40,893 nucleotides of DNA from an uncultured Victivallis sp. (GCA_944389935.1 CALXOE010000034.1:1-40893), one strand, 5' to 3'; positions 8,111 through 16,461 are shown, numbered from the stretch's first letter. A program made the numbers and translations. The notes: generated by a model not told the origin, from the sequence alone.

Positions 8111-8898
8111 ACAAGGAATTAGCTATCAACATCGAGAACGCGAGTGTCCGCCTCGGCGGCCGCGAAATCATCCATGACATGCACTGGCAGGTCGAAAAGG
8201 GCGGCCGCTGCTTCATCCTCGGAGCGAACGGCGCCGGAAAAACCACGCTCGTGAAAACCCTCATGGGCTACGCCTGGCCGAAGTTCGGCGCGAAGGTCGA
8301 AGTCCTCGGCCACCGGTTCGGGCAGACCAACCTCGTCGAACTGCGCAAGCGGATCGCCTGGGTGAGCCCGTTCATGAACCAGTTCACGAACACCGAGAGC
8401 ACGGGACTGGAGATGGTGCTCTCCGGATTCGACGGCACGCTCGGGCTCACGCGCAAGGCGACCCCCGAGGAGATCGACACGGCCAGGGCGTTGATGGAGC
8501 GTTTCCGCTGCGCGCATTTGACCGATCAGGAGATCTTCACGATGTCGAGCGGCGAGCAGGTCAAGATCATGATCGCGCGCGCGCTGCTCACGAAACCGGA
8601 ACTGGTCATCCTCGATGAGCCGAGCGTCTATCTCGACATGGCCGGGCGCGAATTTCTGCTCGAGGAGATCCGCCAGATCGCGGAGAAACTCCCCGAGGTC
8701 ACGATCATCTTCATCACGCAGCGGATCGAGGACATTCTGCCGGTCTTCAGCCGCGGGATGATCCTCGCGAAAGGGCGGATCGTCGAGAGCGGTGAGCGCG
8801 ACGAGATTCTGCGCGAAGAGGTTCTGAGCGCCGCTTACGGGCTGCCGATCAAGCTCTGGAAGAACAAGGCGGGCCGCTACTGGGCGATGCTCGAGTAG
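8107..8898 (+). CDS. Orphan ABC ATPase (YlmA/ModF-like)
   Basis: 263 residues, one ATPase domain: Walker A GANGAGKT (39-46), signature MSSGEQVKIMIARAL and Walker B ELVILDEPSVYLDMAG. The switch position after Walker B reads FITQRIED: the H-loop His is Gln, and the signature starts MSSGE rather than LSGGE. No permease gene is adjacent. The general look fits the YlmA/ModF group of soluble ATPases whose partners are unknown, rather than a standard importer. It overlaps tyrA by 4 bp and is probably co-translated with it. The fold is certain; whether it works in transport is not. Confidence 0.85.
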   Translation: MNKELAINIENASVRLGGREIIHDMHWQVEKGGRCFILGANGAGKTTLVKTLMGYAWPKFGAKVEVLGHRFGQTNLVELRKRIAWVSPFMNQFTNTESTGLEMVLSGFDGTLGLTRKATPEEIDTARALMERFRCAHLTDQEIFTMSSGEQVKIMIARALLTKPELVILDEPSVYLDMAGREFLLEEIRQIAEKLPEVTIIFITQRIEDILPVFSRGMILAKGRIVESGERDEILREEVLSAAYGLPIKLWKNKAGRYWAMLE

Positions 8899-8914
8899 CG
8901 CGGCAAACTCCCCG

Positions 8915-9688
8915 TCAGAAGAGCAGGTATTCGAGCATGCCGAGATATTCGTAGACGGCGCGCTCGCAGTCGCTCAGATTTTCCGCCGAGGGGACGAATT
9001 TGAGGATTCCGGCCCCGTTCCCGCCGATCTGCGTGGCGGGAGCGGGCAGGGCGTCGAGACCGTACCGCTTCGAGAGCATCATGAGCCGCGGCATGTGATA
9101 CGCCTCCGAGACGAGGATCTTTCTGCCCGGTTCTTTCCGGAACGCCAGAACTTCCTGCCGGGAGTTCAGGGCGGTTTCGAGGAACGAGAGCTGTTCGGGC
9201 GGAATGCCGTAGTGGCGGAAAAACGCCTCCAGCGCTTCGCGTTTCCGCTCCGGAGCGTCGTGTCTGCCGGTGATGGATGCGACGATCCGGAACGGGATCT
9301 CCCGTTCCTTGAGCGTCCGGCCGATGCGGGCCGCCTCGTGCAGCCGCAGCTGCATCTCGTCGTCGAACCAGCGTTCGGGCGGAACTCCCGGTTCGGCATG
9401 GAATCCGTGTCCGGCCACGACGATGGAGTAATGTTCTTCCGGCAGCTCCTCCGGCCTCAGCACCGGATGGACTCCGGTCAGCGTGAGCAGCATGAGCCGG
9501 CCGCAGAGCGATCCGATGAGCAGCAGCGCGATTCCGGCGAGCAGCAGCGCTTTCCCCGCGGTCCGGCAGCGTTTTCCTCCTTTCGGCCAGAGCAGGAGCG
9601 CGAGAGCCGCGGCGAGCACCAGCAGCAGGAACGGCACGGGGAAGAGCAGCCGGGCGATCAGCTTTTTCGCCATCAGCAGAAACATCAT
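8915..9688 (-). CDS. YdcF/SanA-like DUF218 membrane protein
   Basis: 257 residues. The start is the ATG overlapping the upstream PHP stop (ATGA at 9685-9688). Two hydrophobic segments (about residues 11-36 and 46-64) anchor it in the inner membrane, followed by a DUF218 domain beginning YSIVVAGHGFH. SRQEVLAF and ILVSEAYHMPRLMMLSKRYG match the conserved YdcF/ElyC core. E. coli relatives (ElyC, SanA) affect envelope integrity and peptidoglycan or lipid-carrier metabolism, but the reaction is unsettled. Last gene of a four-gene minus-strand run. Confidence 0.82.
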   Translation of the reverse strand: MMFLLMAKKLIARLLFPVPFLLLVLAAALALLLWPKGGKRCRTAGKALLLAGIALLLIGSLCGRLMLLTLTGVHPVLRPEELPEEHYSIVVAGHGFHAEPGVPPERWFDDEMQLRLHEAARIGRTLKEREIPFRIVASITGRHDAPERKREALEAFFRHYGIPPEQLSFLETALNSRQEVLAFRKEPGRKILVSEAYHMPRLMMLSKRYGLDALPAPATQIGGNGAGILKFVPSAENLSDCERAVYEYLGMLEYLLF

Positions 9689-10506
9689 GCACTCTCCCGG
9701 CGCGTCCGGCGGAGAATCCGGTCGGCGAGCGCCGCGTTCTGCGGGACGAGTCCGAATTCGAGCCCGAATGCGATCGCCTCGTCGGTGTTGCCCCAGACGT
9801 CGACGGGGCGGTGTGCGTCGGCGCCGACGACGGTCTGCACCCGGTGTTCCGCCATGATCTCCCAGAACTTTTTCCACGGATATTGCGGACGGCGTCCCTC
9901 CGGGGTGTCGATCCACGGTTTGCGCAGTCCGTAGGCGTTGATTTCAAAGGGTACGCCGAATGCGTTCGACGCCGCGGCCAGCTCCACGGCGAGCGCGCGC
10001 AGTTCGGGCGTCCAGCGGGGAAACCCCGCGAGGAACATGTCCGGATGTGCGACGTAGTCGAAGAGTCCGGTTTCCATCGCGCGGATCATGAGATCGGTAT
10101 AGGCGCGCGCCCGCTCGGGCGAAGTCGGAGAGCCGCCGCCGATCCCCGGCGGATCCGTGAAGTGCGGTCCGAGAATCCGGTAGTCGAAGCCGTTTTCCCC
10201 GGAGTAGGTTTCGTCGTAGAATCCGCGCCCGAGCGAGGGGACGAAATCCACTTCCGCTCCGGTGAGGATGCGCAGCTCCGGGAAGAGTCGCCGCATGCGC
10301 GACAACTCCTCCCTGTAATCGGGCAGCTCCGAAAAATCCATGCGGGAACTCCCGAATCTGCCGTCCGGAAACGGCGCATGGTCCGAAAATCCGAGCACGG
10401 CGACTCCCTGTCTGACCGCCTCGCGGCAATATTCCTCGACACTGCCCTGCGCATGTCCGCAGCGGGCGGTATGGGTATGAAAGTTGATCCTCTCTCCGAA
10501 TTTCAT
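9685..10506 (-). CDS. PHP-domain phosphoesterase, histidinol-phosphatase-like
   Basis: 273 residues. The N-terminal HTHTARCGHA carries the first PHP metal ligands. Further ligands lie in GFSDHAPF, GAEVDF, LGPHFTD, YVAHPDMFL and the late GADAHRP. This is the HisK-type histidinol-phosphatase architecture, removing phosphate from L-histidinol phosphate, but no other histidine gene is in the window, so a different phosphate monoester is possible. It starts 21 bp after the nuclease gene in the same operon. A second PHP protein is encoded two genes upstream. Confidence 0.8.
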   Translation of the reverse strand: MKFGERINFHTHTARCGHAQGSVEEYCREAVRQGVAVLGFSDHAPFPDGRFGSSRMDFSELPDYREELSRMRRLFPELRILTGAEVDFVPSLGRGFYDETYSGENGFDYRILGPHFTDPPGIGGGSPTSPERARAYTDLMIRAMETGLFDYVAHPDMFLAGFPRWTPELRALAVELAAASNAFGVPFEINAYGLRKPWIDTPEGRRPQYPWKKFWEIMAEHRVQTVVGADAHRPVDVWGNTDEAIAFGLEFGLVPQNAALADRILRRTRRESA

Positions 10507-10527
10507 GGTGTTCTCTCTTCTGGAACG

Positions 10528-11268
10528 TTAAATCCGCAGCAGCTCCCGCCGGATGACGCCGTCGGTCACGGTGATCCGGTTGAAAGCGTACCATTCGTTT
10601 TCCTCCTGCGCGAGCCGGTAGATCGAACCGCAGTAAGCCGTCATCGGCCGGTCGGCGAGCAGTTCGTGCCGGTGCATGTGCCCGAGCGCCCAGTAGTCGA
10701 CCGGCGAGGTTTTGAGTTCGTCGAGCGTGACGGGGGCGGCGTATTGCTGCGTCCCGACGTTCGCATGGACGAGCCCGATGCGGAACCCCGGTTCGCGGGC
10801 GAGTTCCCGCGCCGTGAGCGCCGCGAGATTTGCCACGACTCTGCGGCTGTCGTGGCTGGCTCCCGCCACGGAGACCGCCGCCGGGTTCCCGTCGACGGAG
10901 AACCGTTCGACTCCGGGTTCCGCTCCGAAAAGCCGGACGTTGCCGGGAAGCAGCGGCGCAATCTCCCACTCCGGGAGCGGATCGTGATTTCCGGCGACGA
11001 TGAGGACGCGCACGCCGGCCGTTTCGAGCTTTCTCATCGCCTCGAGAAACCGCCTCCGGCTCTCCGTGCAGTGAAAATTCCGGTCGAACACGTCTCCCGC
11101 GAACAGCAGAAGATCCGCTCCGGACGCAATCGTCATATCGATCAGGCGGTCGAAAGCGGCGAAGAGTCCGGCCCGCAGACGCGCCGCCTCCGCCGGGACA
11201 ACCCCGTCGAGGCGGTCGAACGGAAATCCGAGATGAAGATCTCCCGAGTGGATGAAACGGAATTTCAG
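10528..11268 (-). CDS. Mre11/SbcD/YhaO-like metallophosphoesterase (DNA exonuclease family), apparent CTG start
   Basis: 246 residues if it starts at CTG 11268. The calcineurin-like motifs run in order: FIHSGDLHLG, LLLFAGDVFDR, IVAGNHDPL, GLVHANVG and ALGHMHRHE. They resemble the nuclease subunit of SbcCD or YhaO, which processes DNA ends with a large ATPase partner; none is encoded nearby. There is no ATG, GTG or TTG at a usable place. The SGDLHLG motif needs a start just ahead of it, and the frame upstream lies inside the PHP gene. CTG sits 6 bp after GGGAGG and overlaps the upstream TGA as CTGA, copying the ATGA couplings elsewhere in the window. The C-terminal capping domain is short. Confidence 0.82.
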   Translation of the reverse strand: MKFRFIHSGDLHLGFPFDRLDGVVPAEAARLRAGLFAAFDRLIDMTIASGADLLLFAGDVFDRNFHCTESRRRFLEAMRKLETAGVRVLIVAGNHDPLPEWEIAPLLPGNVRLFGAEPGVERFSVDGNPAAVSVAGASHDSRRVVANLAALTARELAREPGFRIGLVHANVGTQQYAAPVTLDELKTSPVDYWALGHMHRHELLADRPMTAYCGSIYRLAQEENEWYAFNRITVTDGVIRRELLRI

Positions 11269-12050
11269 TTGACGCCTCCCGCCGTCGGATCCTCCGGCAT
11301 TGCAATTCCGCAGCGGCGCGCGAACTCCCCGCCCGCGCGGAACGTCTCCTCGCCGAACTGACCGAGCCCATGCGCGTCCGAGCCGGTGTGAAAGCGGCAG
11401 CCGCATTCGCGCGCGATGGTCATGACCCGCTCGTACTCCCGCAGCGCCCCCGGAGGCATTTTCCGGAAGATCGAGAGATTCAGTTCGATCGATTTTCTCT
11501 TCTCCGCGGCCGCCCGGAAACACTCCTCGAAGAGGCGGTCCGGGATTCCGGCGAGCAGCTCTTCCCCGCGGTCGAAGAAGCCGATCGGCACGAACGGGTG
11601 GGCGATGCCGAACGCGAAGTCGATTTCACACACCTCGAGAAAGCGGTCGAGAAAGAGTCTGCGCAGTTCGTCGGAGCCCTCCATCCCCGCGGGGCGCACG
11701 AACCCCTCCATGTGGAAGTGGTTGGCCGGAACCAGGACGAAGTCGAACAGCGCCGCGTGTTCCGGCGTGAGTCCGACCACGCCGTTGCCGATGTACTCCG
11801 TCTCGCAGCCGAAGAGCAGCCGGACGCCGGGAATCGTGACGTCCGCGAGCTCCCGCCGCAGCGAGAGCACGTGCGGAATGTCCTGCGGGCGATACCAGTC
11901 GCTCGCGCCCGGAACGTCGCTGTCCCAGAGATGGTCGGCGAAACCGGCGACCGTGAACGGGCGGCGGCGGATTTCCGCGAGGTAGCCGCCCGGGGCCGCG
12001 TCCTCCCGTGCGCAGCGGGACAACGTCGTATGAATGTGGAGATCGTGCAT
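11265..12050 (-). CDS. PHP-domain protein, histidinol-phosphatase-like
   Basis: 261 residues from the ATG at 12050, giving MHDLHIHTTLSRCA with the first PHP ligands at the N-terminus. GFADHLW, GCETEYI, VPANHFH, GIAHPFVP and TGSDAHG supply the other expected metal ligands. It is related to, but clearly different from, the PHP protein at 9685-10506. The true substrate is unknown; histidinol phosphate or another sugar or nucleotide phosphate is possible. It is first in the operon, behind the promoter at 12087-12115, and its stop is coupled to the nuclease start. A longer upstream frame crosses the promoter and is not used. Confidence 0.8.
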   Translation of the reverse strand: MHDLHIHTTLSRCAREDAAPGGYLAEIRRRPFTVAGFADHLWDSDVPGASDWYRPQDIPHVLSLRRELADVTIPGVRLLFGCETEYIGNGVVGLTPEHAALFDFVLVPANHFHMEGFVRPAGMEGSDELRRLFLDRFLEVCEIDFAFGIAHPFVPIGFFDRGEELLAGIPDRLFEECFRAAAEKRKSIELNLSIFRKMPPGALREYERVMTIARECGCRFHTGSDAHGLGQFGEETFRAGGEFARRCGIAMPEDPTAGGVN

Positions 12051-12086
12051 GATTCCGCGTCCGGTTGAAGAAACAACTGTCCGGGT

Positions 12087-12115
12087 AAAATAGCACATTT
12101 CCCGGTTTTTGTAAA
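12087..12115 (-). promoter_or_regulatory. Promoter of the PHP-nuclease operon
   Basis: On the minus strand: TTTACA (12115-12110), 17-bp spacer, TATTTT (12092-12087). Transcription should begin near 12080, about 30 bp before the PHP start codon. Confidence 0.65.
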
Positions 12116-12164
12116 GGCGCTCCGGGAAAAAATGATTTTTTTTTGTTTTCGCCGGAAATCCGGG

Positions 12165-12193
12165 TTGTATTTTCAAAACGATGATGCTAGTGT
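12165..12193 (+). promoter_or_regulatory. Probable promoter of the EF-G-like gene
   Basis: TTGTAT (12165-12170), 17-bp spacer, TAGTGT (12188-12193). The -10 is weak, but the spacing matches the other promoters here. The leader to the ATG at 12278 is about 78 nt. Confidence 0.45.
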
Positions 12194-12277
12194 TAAAACA
12201 GCCCGGAGAATCCGGGCGGAGAAGTTCTTCCACAACTGTTTTTTCCGGAATTCAATCCAAACATAAGGGGGGAGTCT

Positions 12278-14290
12278 ATGACCAAAGCCACCGAGTGCAG
12301 AAACTTCGTTGTCGCCGGACATTCCGGCTGCGGGAAAACCACGCTCTGCGAACTGATGCTCTTCAAGTGCGGGGCGATTCCGCGACCGGGCAGCGTCGAA
12401 TCGAAGAACACCGTCTCCGATTTCATGGCCGATGAACAGGAAAAGGGCTCGAGCATCTACTCCTCCGTGATGAACTGCAAGTGGAAGGGCGACGAGTTCT
12501 TCTTCGTCGATACTCCGGGATACGCCGAATTCATCGGGGAATACGTCGCGGCCGTGCGCGAGGCCGACGCCGCGCTCGTGGTCGTCGACGCCGTGGACGG
12601 TCCCCAGATCGGAACGGCCCGGGCCTGGAAACTCTCGAAACAGCGCGGCATTCCGCGTTTCGGCATTGTGAACCGTCTCGACCGCGAGCGGGCCGACTTC
12701 AAGGCGACGCTCGAGCAGATGCGGCGCAACCACGGGAAGAACGTCATCATCCCGCTCTACTGGCCGGTGGGTTCCGAGGCGAATTTCAGCCGGGTCGTGA
12801 ACGTGCTGTTCGACAAGGAGATTCCGGCGGAGATCGCCGACGACGTGGCCGAGTGCCGCGGTCTCTGGCTCGATGCGATCGCCGAGACCGACGACGACCT
12901 CATGATGCGCTATCTCGACGGCGAGGAGCTGACCGACGAGGAGATCCACACCGGACTGTTGAAGACGATCAAGAGCGGCCGCACGATTCCCGTGTTCGCC
13001 GGCAGTTCGGTCAAGGACATCGGGATTTCCGAACTCATGGATGCGATCGTCGCGCTCTTCCCGTCGCCGCTCAATTACGTGACGGTCGACGGCGCCAAGC
13101 GCAAGATCGGCGAGGAGTGTCCGCCGATCGGCATCGTGTTCAAGAGCCTGAACGATCCGTTCAGCGGCCAGTTGACATTCATCCGGACGGTTTCCGGCGT
13201 GTTCAAGGCCGACACGGACGTCTACAATCTGTCGCGTCCCGGGGTGAAAGAGCGGTTCGGGTCGCTGCTGTTCATGAACGGCAAGAATCAGACTCCGGTG
13301 AAAGAGGCCGGTCCGGGAGCGATTTTCGCGGTCGCGAAGCTCAAGGACACCCACATCGGCGATACGATTTCGGCGGTACCGACCGAGACGCCGCTGCCGG
13401 GCATCGACTATCCGGCCGCGGTCATGTCCTACGCCGTTTCGGCCGCGAAGTCCGGTGACGACGAGAAAATCTCGGCCGGTCTCGCGAAGATCCGCGAATG
13501 CGATCCGACCGTCCGGCTGCGCCGCGACGAGGTCACGCACGAGTTTCTGCTCTCCGGCATGGGCGACCAGCATCTCGCGATCGTCGCGAAGCGGCTGAAG
13601 GACCAGTTCAAGGTCGAAGCGATTCTCGACACGCCGAAAGTTCCGTACCGCGAGACGATTACGGCTCCCGGCGAGGGCCACTACCGCCACAAGAAGCAGA
13701 CCGGCGGCGCGGGTCAGTTCGCGGAGGTGTTTCTGCGCATCGCCCCGAACGAGGCGGGGTATGAGTTTGTGAACGAGGTCGTCGGCGGGACGATCCCGAA
13801 GAACTTCATCCCCGCGGTCGAAAAGGGCGTCGCCGAGACCATGGAGAGCGGACCGCTGGTCGGCTGCACGGTCGAGAAAGTCCGCGTCGCCGTTTACGAC
13901 GGCAAGTATCACCCGGTCGATTCAAACGAAATGGCGTTCAAGATCGCCGGGCGCATGGCGTTCAAGGAGGCGATGGCGCAGGCGAAACCCGTTCTGCTCG
14001 AACCGGTCATGCACGTCGATGTGCACATTCCGGATGCGTACATGGGCGACATCACCGGCGACTTGAACCACAAGCGCGGCCGCATCCTCGGCATGAGCGT
14101 CGAAGAGGGCATGGAGGTCGTCTCCGCCGAAGTCCCCTACGCCGAAATGCGCAAATATGCGACCGAACTGCGCAGCATGACGCAGGGACGCGGTTCGTTT
14201 GAAATGAGTTTCGTCCGCTACGAGCAGGTCCCCGCCAACGTCGCGAACGAGATCATCGCCAGACATCAGGCCGAGGTCGAGGCCGAATAG
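12278..14290 (+). CDS. Elongation factor G-like GTPase (EF-G2/FusA2 type)
   Basis: 670 residues with the complete EF-G domain order. The P-loop is GHSGCGKT (14-21), matching the GHSGSGKT of FusA2/EF-G-2 proteins rather than the AHIDAGKT of canonical EF-G. G3 is DTPGYAEF, and G4 is NRLD in place of NKMD. The C-terminal domains IV and V contain VGGTIPKNFIPAVEKG and end MTQGRGSFEMSFVRYEQVP, as in true EF-Gs. Family members bind GTP and the ribosome, but their physiological role is poorly defined; translocation or ribosome rescue are possibilities. It stands alone between a promoter and a hairpin terminator, not in a str operon, so the housekeeping fusA is presumably elsewhere. A tetracycline-protection protein is less likely. 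Confidence 0.9.
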   Translation: MTKATECRNFVVAGHSGCGKTTLCELMLFKCGAIPRPGSVESKNTVSDFMADEQEKGSSIYSSVMNCKWKGDEFFFVDTPGYAEFIGEYVAAVREADAALVVVDAVDGPQIGTARAWKLSKQRGIPRFGIVNRLDRERADFKATLEQMRRNHGKNVIIPLYWPVGSEANFSRVVNVLFDKEIPAEIADDVAECRGLWLDAIAETDDDLMMRYLDGEELTDEEIHTGLLKTIKSGRTIPVFAGSSVKDIGISELMDAIVALFPSPLNYVTVDGAKRKIGEECPPIGIVFKSLNDPFSGQLTFIRTVSGVFKADTDVYNLSRPGVKERFGSLLFMNGKNQTPVKEAGPGAIFAVAKLKDTHIGDTISAVPTETPLPGIDYPAAVMSYAVSAAKSGDDEKISAGLAKIRECDPTVRLRRDEVTHEFLLSGMGDQHLAIVAKRLKDQFKVEAILDTPKVPYRETITAPGEGHYRHKKQTGGAGQFAEVFLRIAPNEAGYEFVNEVVGGTIPKNFIPAVEKGVAETMESGPLVGCTVEKVRVAVYDGKYHPVDSNEMAFKIAGRMAFKEAMAQAKPVLLEPVMHVDVHIPDAYMGDITGDLNHKRGRILGMSVEEGMEVVSAEVPYAEMRKYATELRSMTQGRGSFEMSFVRYEQVPANVANEIIARHQAEVEAE

Positions 14291-14309
14291 AAGAAAGGCT
14301 CTCTGCCGG

Positions 14310-14342
14310 AAAAGCGGGGGGCGGATTCCGTCTCCCGCTTTT
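14310..14342 (+). terminator. Hairpin terminator after the EF-G-like gene
   Basis: AAAAGCGGG (14310-14318) pairs with CCCGCTTTT (14334-14342), 20 bp after the stop codon. The A/T ends make it usable in either direction. Confidence 0.7.
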
Positions 14343-14353
14343 CTCATGCCGGA

Positions 14354-14382
14354 GATGTAAAATCCCGGGGGAATTTTACATC
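14354..14382. promoter_or_regulatory. Palindromic operator candidate upstream of the LacI gene
   Basis: GATGTAAAAT and ATTTTACATC are perfect 10-bp arms around a 9-bp GC-rich centre, ending 34 bp before the lacI-type start codon. This is suitable for a dimeric repressor and for autoregulation. There is no T-run, so it is unlikely to be a terminator. Confidence 0.5.
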
Positions 14383-14416
14383 GGACGAACGGGCGGGGGA
14401 GCGGAGAAAGAGCGCT

Positions 14417-15457
14417 ATGACGATTGTGGAGATAGCCCGGATGGCGGGCGTGAGTGTGAGTTCGGTGTCGAACTACTTCAATCGGCCGGGGCGGGTCGGT
14501 GCGGCGACGGCGGCGCGGATTCGAGCGGTCGTTGCGAAAACGGGTTTTGTGCCGGATCTGCGCCGTCCCGGCCCCAAGACCGGGGAGCGGATCGGGGTGA
14601 GGACGGGGAACATCGCGTTTCTCCATCCCGGCGGGGAGCTGCTGCGCCGTTTTCTCGCGCGTCCGGGGGTGCCGCGTCTGCTCGACGGGGTCGAACAGGC
14701 GCTGGAGGCGCGTCATCTCCGGCTGGTGCTCTCCGGCGCGGCGGCGGCGGGGAATCTCGACGCGCGGAGCTGCGACGGCGTGATCGTGTACGGCGGCTGG
14801 CTGCCGGCGGCGGCGGAGAGTGCGCTGCACGGGGTTCCGTGGATTCGCTGCTGCGCTCCGGTCGGGGAGGGGAATCCGGAGCGCTGCGGCGTGACCTGGG
14901 ACGGCACGCGGGCCGGGGAGATCGCGGCGGAATTCCTCATGCGGCAGGGACATCGGCGCGTGGCGGTGTTCAATCCGGACGGCTCCGATGCGGAGTTCCG
15001 GCGGCGGGTCGCCGGATTCCGGCGCGTGGCGAGCGCGGGCGGGATGGTTGTGACGGAGTTCACCGTTCCCGGGATCTCCGCCCACTCCCCGATCGTGGCG
15101 AACCGGATTCTGGCGGGACGTTTTCTGCACGGGCCTGCCGCTCCGACGGGGGCGTTCTTCTGCACGGACGGCGCGCTTGCGGGCGTGTGGCGCGAGCTGC
15201 GGGGGGAAACCCGCACGCTGCAGCTGCGCCATGTGATCGGGTGCGGCGCGGACGAGACGGCTCTGAGATACGTTTCTCCGCGCCCCGCCACGGTCGATCT
15301 GCGGTTTGAGGAGATCGGCCATCTGGCGGTCGAACTTCTCGCCGCATTGTTGCGCGGCGGGGAGCCGGTGCCGGCGGAGAGGGTTGTGTCTCCGGTCCTG
15401 ATGGCGGGGCGGTTCGGGGAGTCTCAGAGCGTGTCGAAGAGCCAGGTCGAGAGATAG
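14417..15457 (+). CDS. LacI-family transcriptional regulator
   Basis: 346 residues. Residues 1-50 are a LacI helix-turn-helix: TIVEIARMAGVSVSSVSNYFNRPGRV followed by the RIRAVVAKTGFVPD hinge-proximal helix. A longer Arg/Pro/Gly-rich linker than usual leads to a periplasmic-binding-protein-like effector domain (starting NIAFLHPGG; later CDGVIVYGG and HRRVAVFNPDG). Such proteins repress sugar-use operons and release DNA on sugar binding. Its target may be its own palindrome (14354-14382); no sugar operon is directly adjacent. Its last 34 bp overlap the 3' end of cysK on the opposite strand. No strong promoter was recognised between the terminator and the start codon. Confidence 0.88.
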   Translation: MTIVEIARMAGVSVSSVSNYFNRPGRVGAATAARIRAVVAKTGFVPDLRRPGPKTGERIGVRTGNIAFLHPGGELLRRFLARPGVPRLLDGVEQALEARHLRLVLSGAAAAGNLDARSCDGVIVYGGWLPAAAESALHGVPWIRCCAPVGEGNPERCGVTWDGTRAGEIAAEFLMRQGHRRVAVFNPDGSDAEFRRRVAGFRRVASAGGMVVTEFTVPGISAHSPIVANRILAGRFLHGPAAPTGAFFCTDGALAGVWRELRGETRTLQLRHVIGCGADETALRYVSPRPATVDLRFEEIGHLAVELLAALLRGGEPVPAERVVSPVLMAGRFGESQSVSKSQVER

Positions 15458-16350
15458 CGTTCCCCGGAATCCGGGAGCAGTACGACGATGGTTTTGCCGC
15501 GCCACTCGGGTTTGCGGCTCATCTCGAGCGCGACCGAGAGCGCCGCTCCGCCGGAGATGCCGATGAGGATTCCCTCGGTGCGGGCGCATTTCCGGGCGGT
15601 TTCGCCCGCGGCTTCGGCGCTGACGGGGACGACTTCGTCGATGACGGAGCGGTCGAGCACCGCGGGGACGAATCCCGCGCCGATTCCCTGAAGTTTATGA
15701 GCTCCGGCCGGTTTGCCCGAGAGCACGGCGGAGGTGTCCGGCTCGATCGCGATGATGCGGATTCCGGGGTTGTGTTCTTTCAGGAAGCGGCCGATGCCGG
15801 TGATGGTTCCGCCGGTGCCGACTCCGGCGACGAAAGCGTCGATCTTCCCGTCGGTATCGGTCCAGATCTCCGGTCCGGTGGCGGCGAGATGGGCCGCGGG
15901 GTTGGCGGGATTGGCGAACTGCTGCGGGATGAAGCTGCCGGGATTCGCGTTGTGGATCTCTTCGGCCTTGTCGATGGCTCCCTGCATGCCGCGGGCGCCG
16001 TCGGTCAGCACGACTTCCGCGCCGTAGGCGGCGAGCAGTTTGCGCCGTTCGATGCTCATGGTTTCGGGCATGGTCAGGATCAGCCGATACCCTTTGACGG
16101 CGGCGGCGAGCGCGAGTCCGATTCCGGTGTTTCCGCTGGTCGGTTCGATGATGAGTGCGCCGGGGCGCAGGGCGCCGGATTTTTCCGCCTCCTCGATCAT
16201 CGCGAGCCCGACGCGGTCTTTCACGCTGCCGCCGGGGTTGGCCGATTCGAGTTTGACGATGATTTCCGCGTTTCCGTCATTGAGCCGGTTGATCCGGACG
16301 AGCGGCGTGCGGCCGATCAGTTCGGCGACGTTGTCGGCGATGTGTCCCAT
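15424..16350 (-). CDS. cysK: Cysteine synthase A (O-acetylserine sulfhydrylase)
   Basis: 308 residues from the ATG at 16350, which has a GGGAGGAGG ribosome binding site. A frame extending further upstream is rejected on that ground. It makes L-cysteine from O-acetylserine and sulfide with pyridoxal phosphate. NPGGSVKDR places the Schiff-base lysine at Lys44, PTSGNTG (70-76) is the substrate loop, and GTGGTITGIG is the phosphate-binding loop. The length and the C-terminal LLPDSGERYLST are those of CysK rather than cystathionine beta-synthase. It has its own promoter (16433-16461) and stands as a single gene, with no cysE beside it. Confidence 0.95.
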   Translation of the reverse strand: MGHIADNVAELIGRTPLVRINRLNDGNAEIIVKLESANPGGSVKDRVGLAMIEEAEKSGALRPGALIIEPTSGNTGIGLALAAAVKGYRLILTMPETMSIERRKLLAAYGAEVVLTDGARGMQGAIDKAEEIHNANPGSFIPQQFANPANPAAHLAATGPEIWTDTDGKIDAFVAGVGTGGTITGIGRFLKEHNPGIRIIAIEPDTSAVLSGKPAGAHKLQGIGAGFVPAVLDRSVIDEVVPVSAEAAGETARKCARTEGILIGISGGAALSVALEMSRKPEWRGKTIVVLLPDSGERYLSTWLFDTL

Positions 16351-16432
16351 GAGTTCTCCTCCTCCCGCTGAAGAGCTGGATTCCGTCCGGGGTGCAGCGG
16401 GCAACGGCTCCGGAACCGGATTTTCGCATCAT

Positions 16433-16461
16433 AATATAGCGCCTTGCGGCCGTTTTTGCAA
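16433..16461 (-). promoter_or_regulatory. Promoter of cysK
   Basis: On the minus strand: TTGCAA (16461-16456), 17-bp spacer, TATATT (16438-16433), the same form as the ABC-operon promoter. The untranslated leader is about 75 nt. Confidence 0.75.

Noticed and set aside
14354..14382. Second terminator after the EF-G-like gene
   Set aside because: Arms are AT-rich without a T-run and a good terminator lies just upstream; an operator is more likely.
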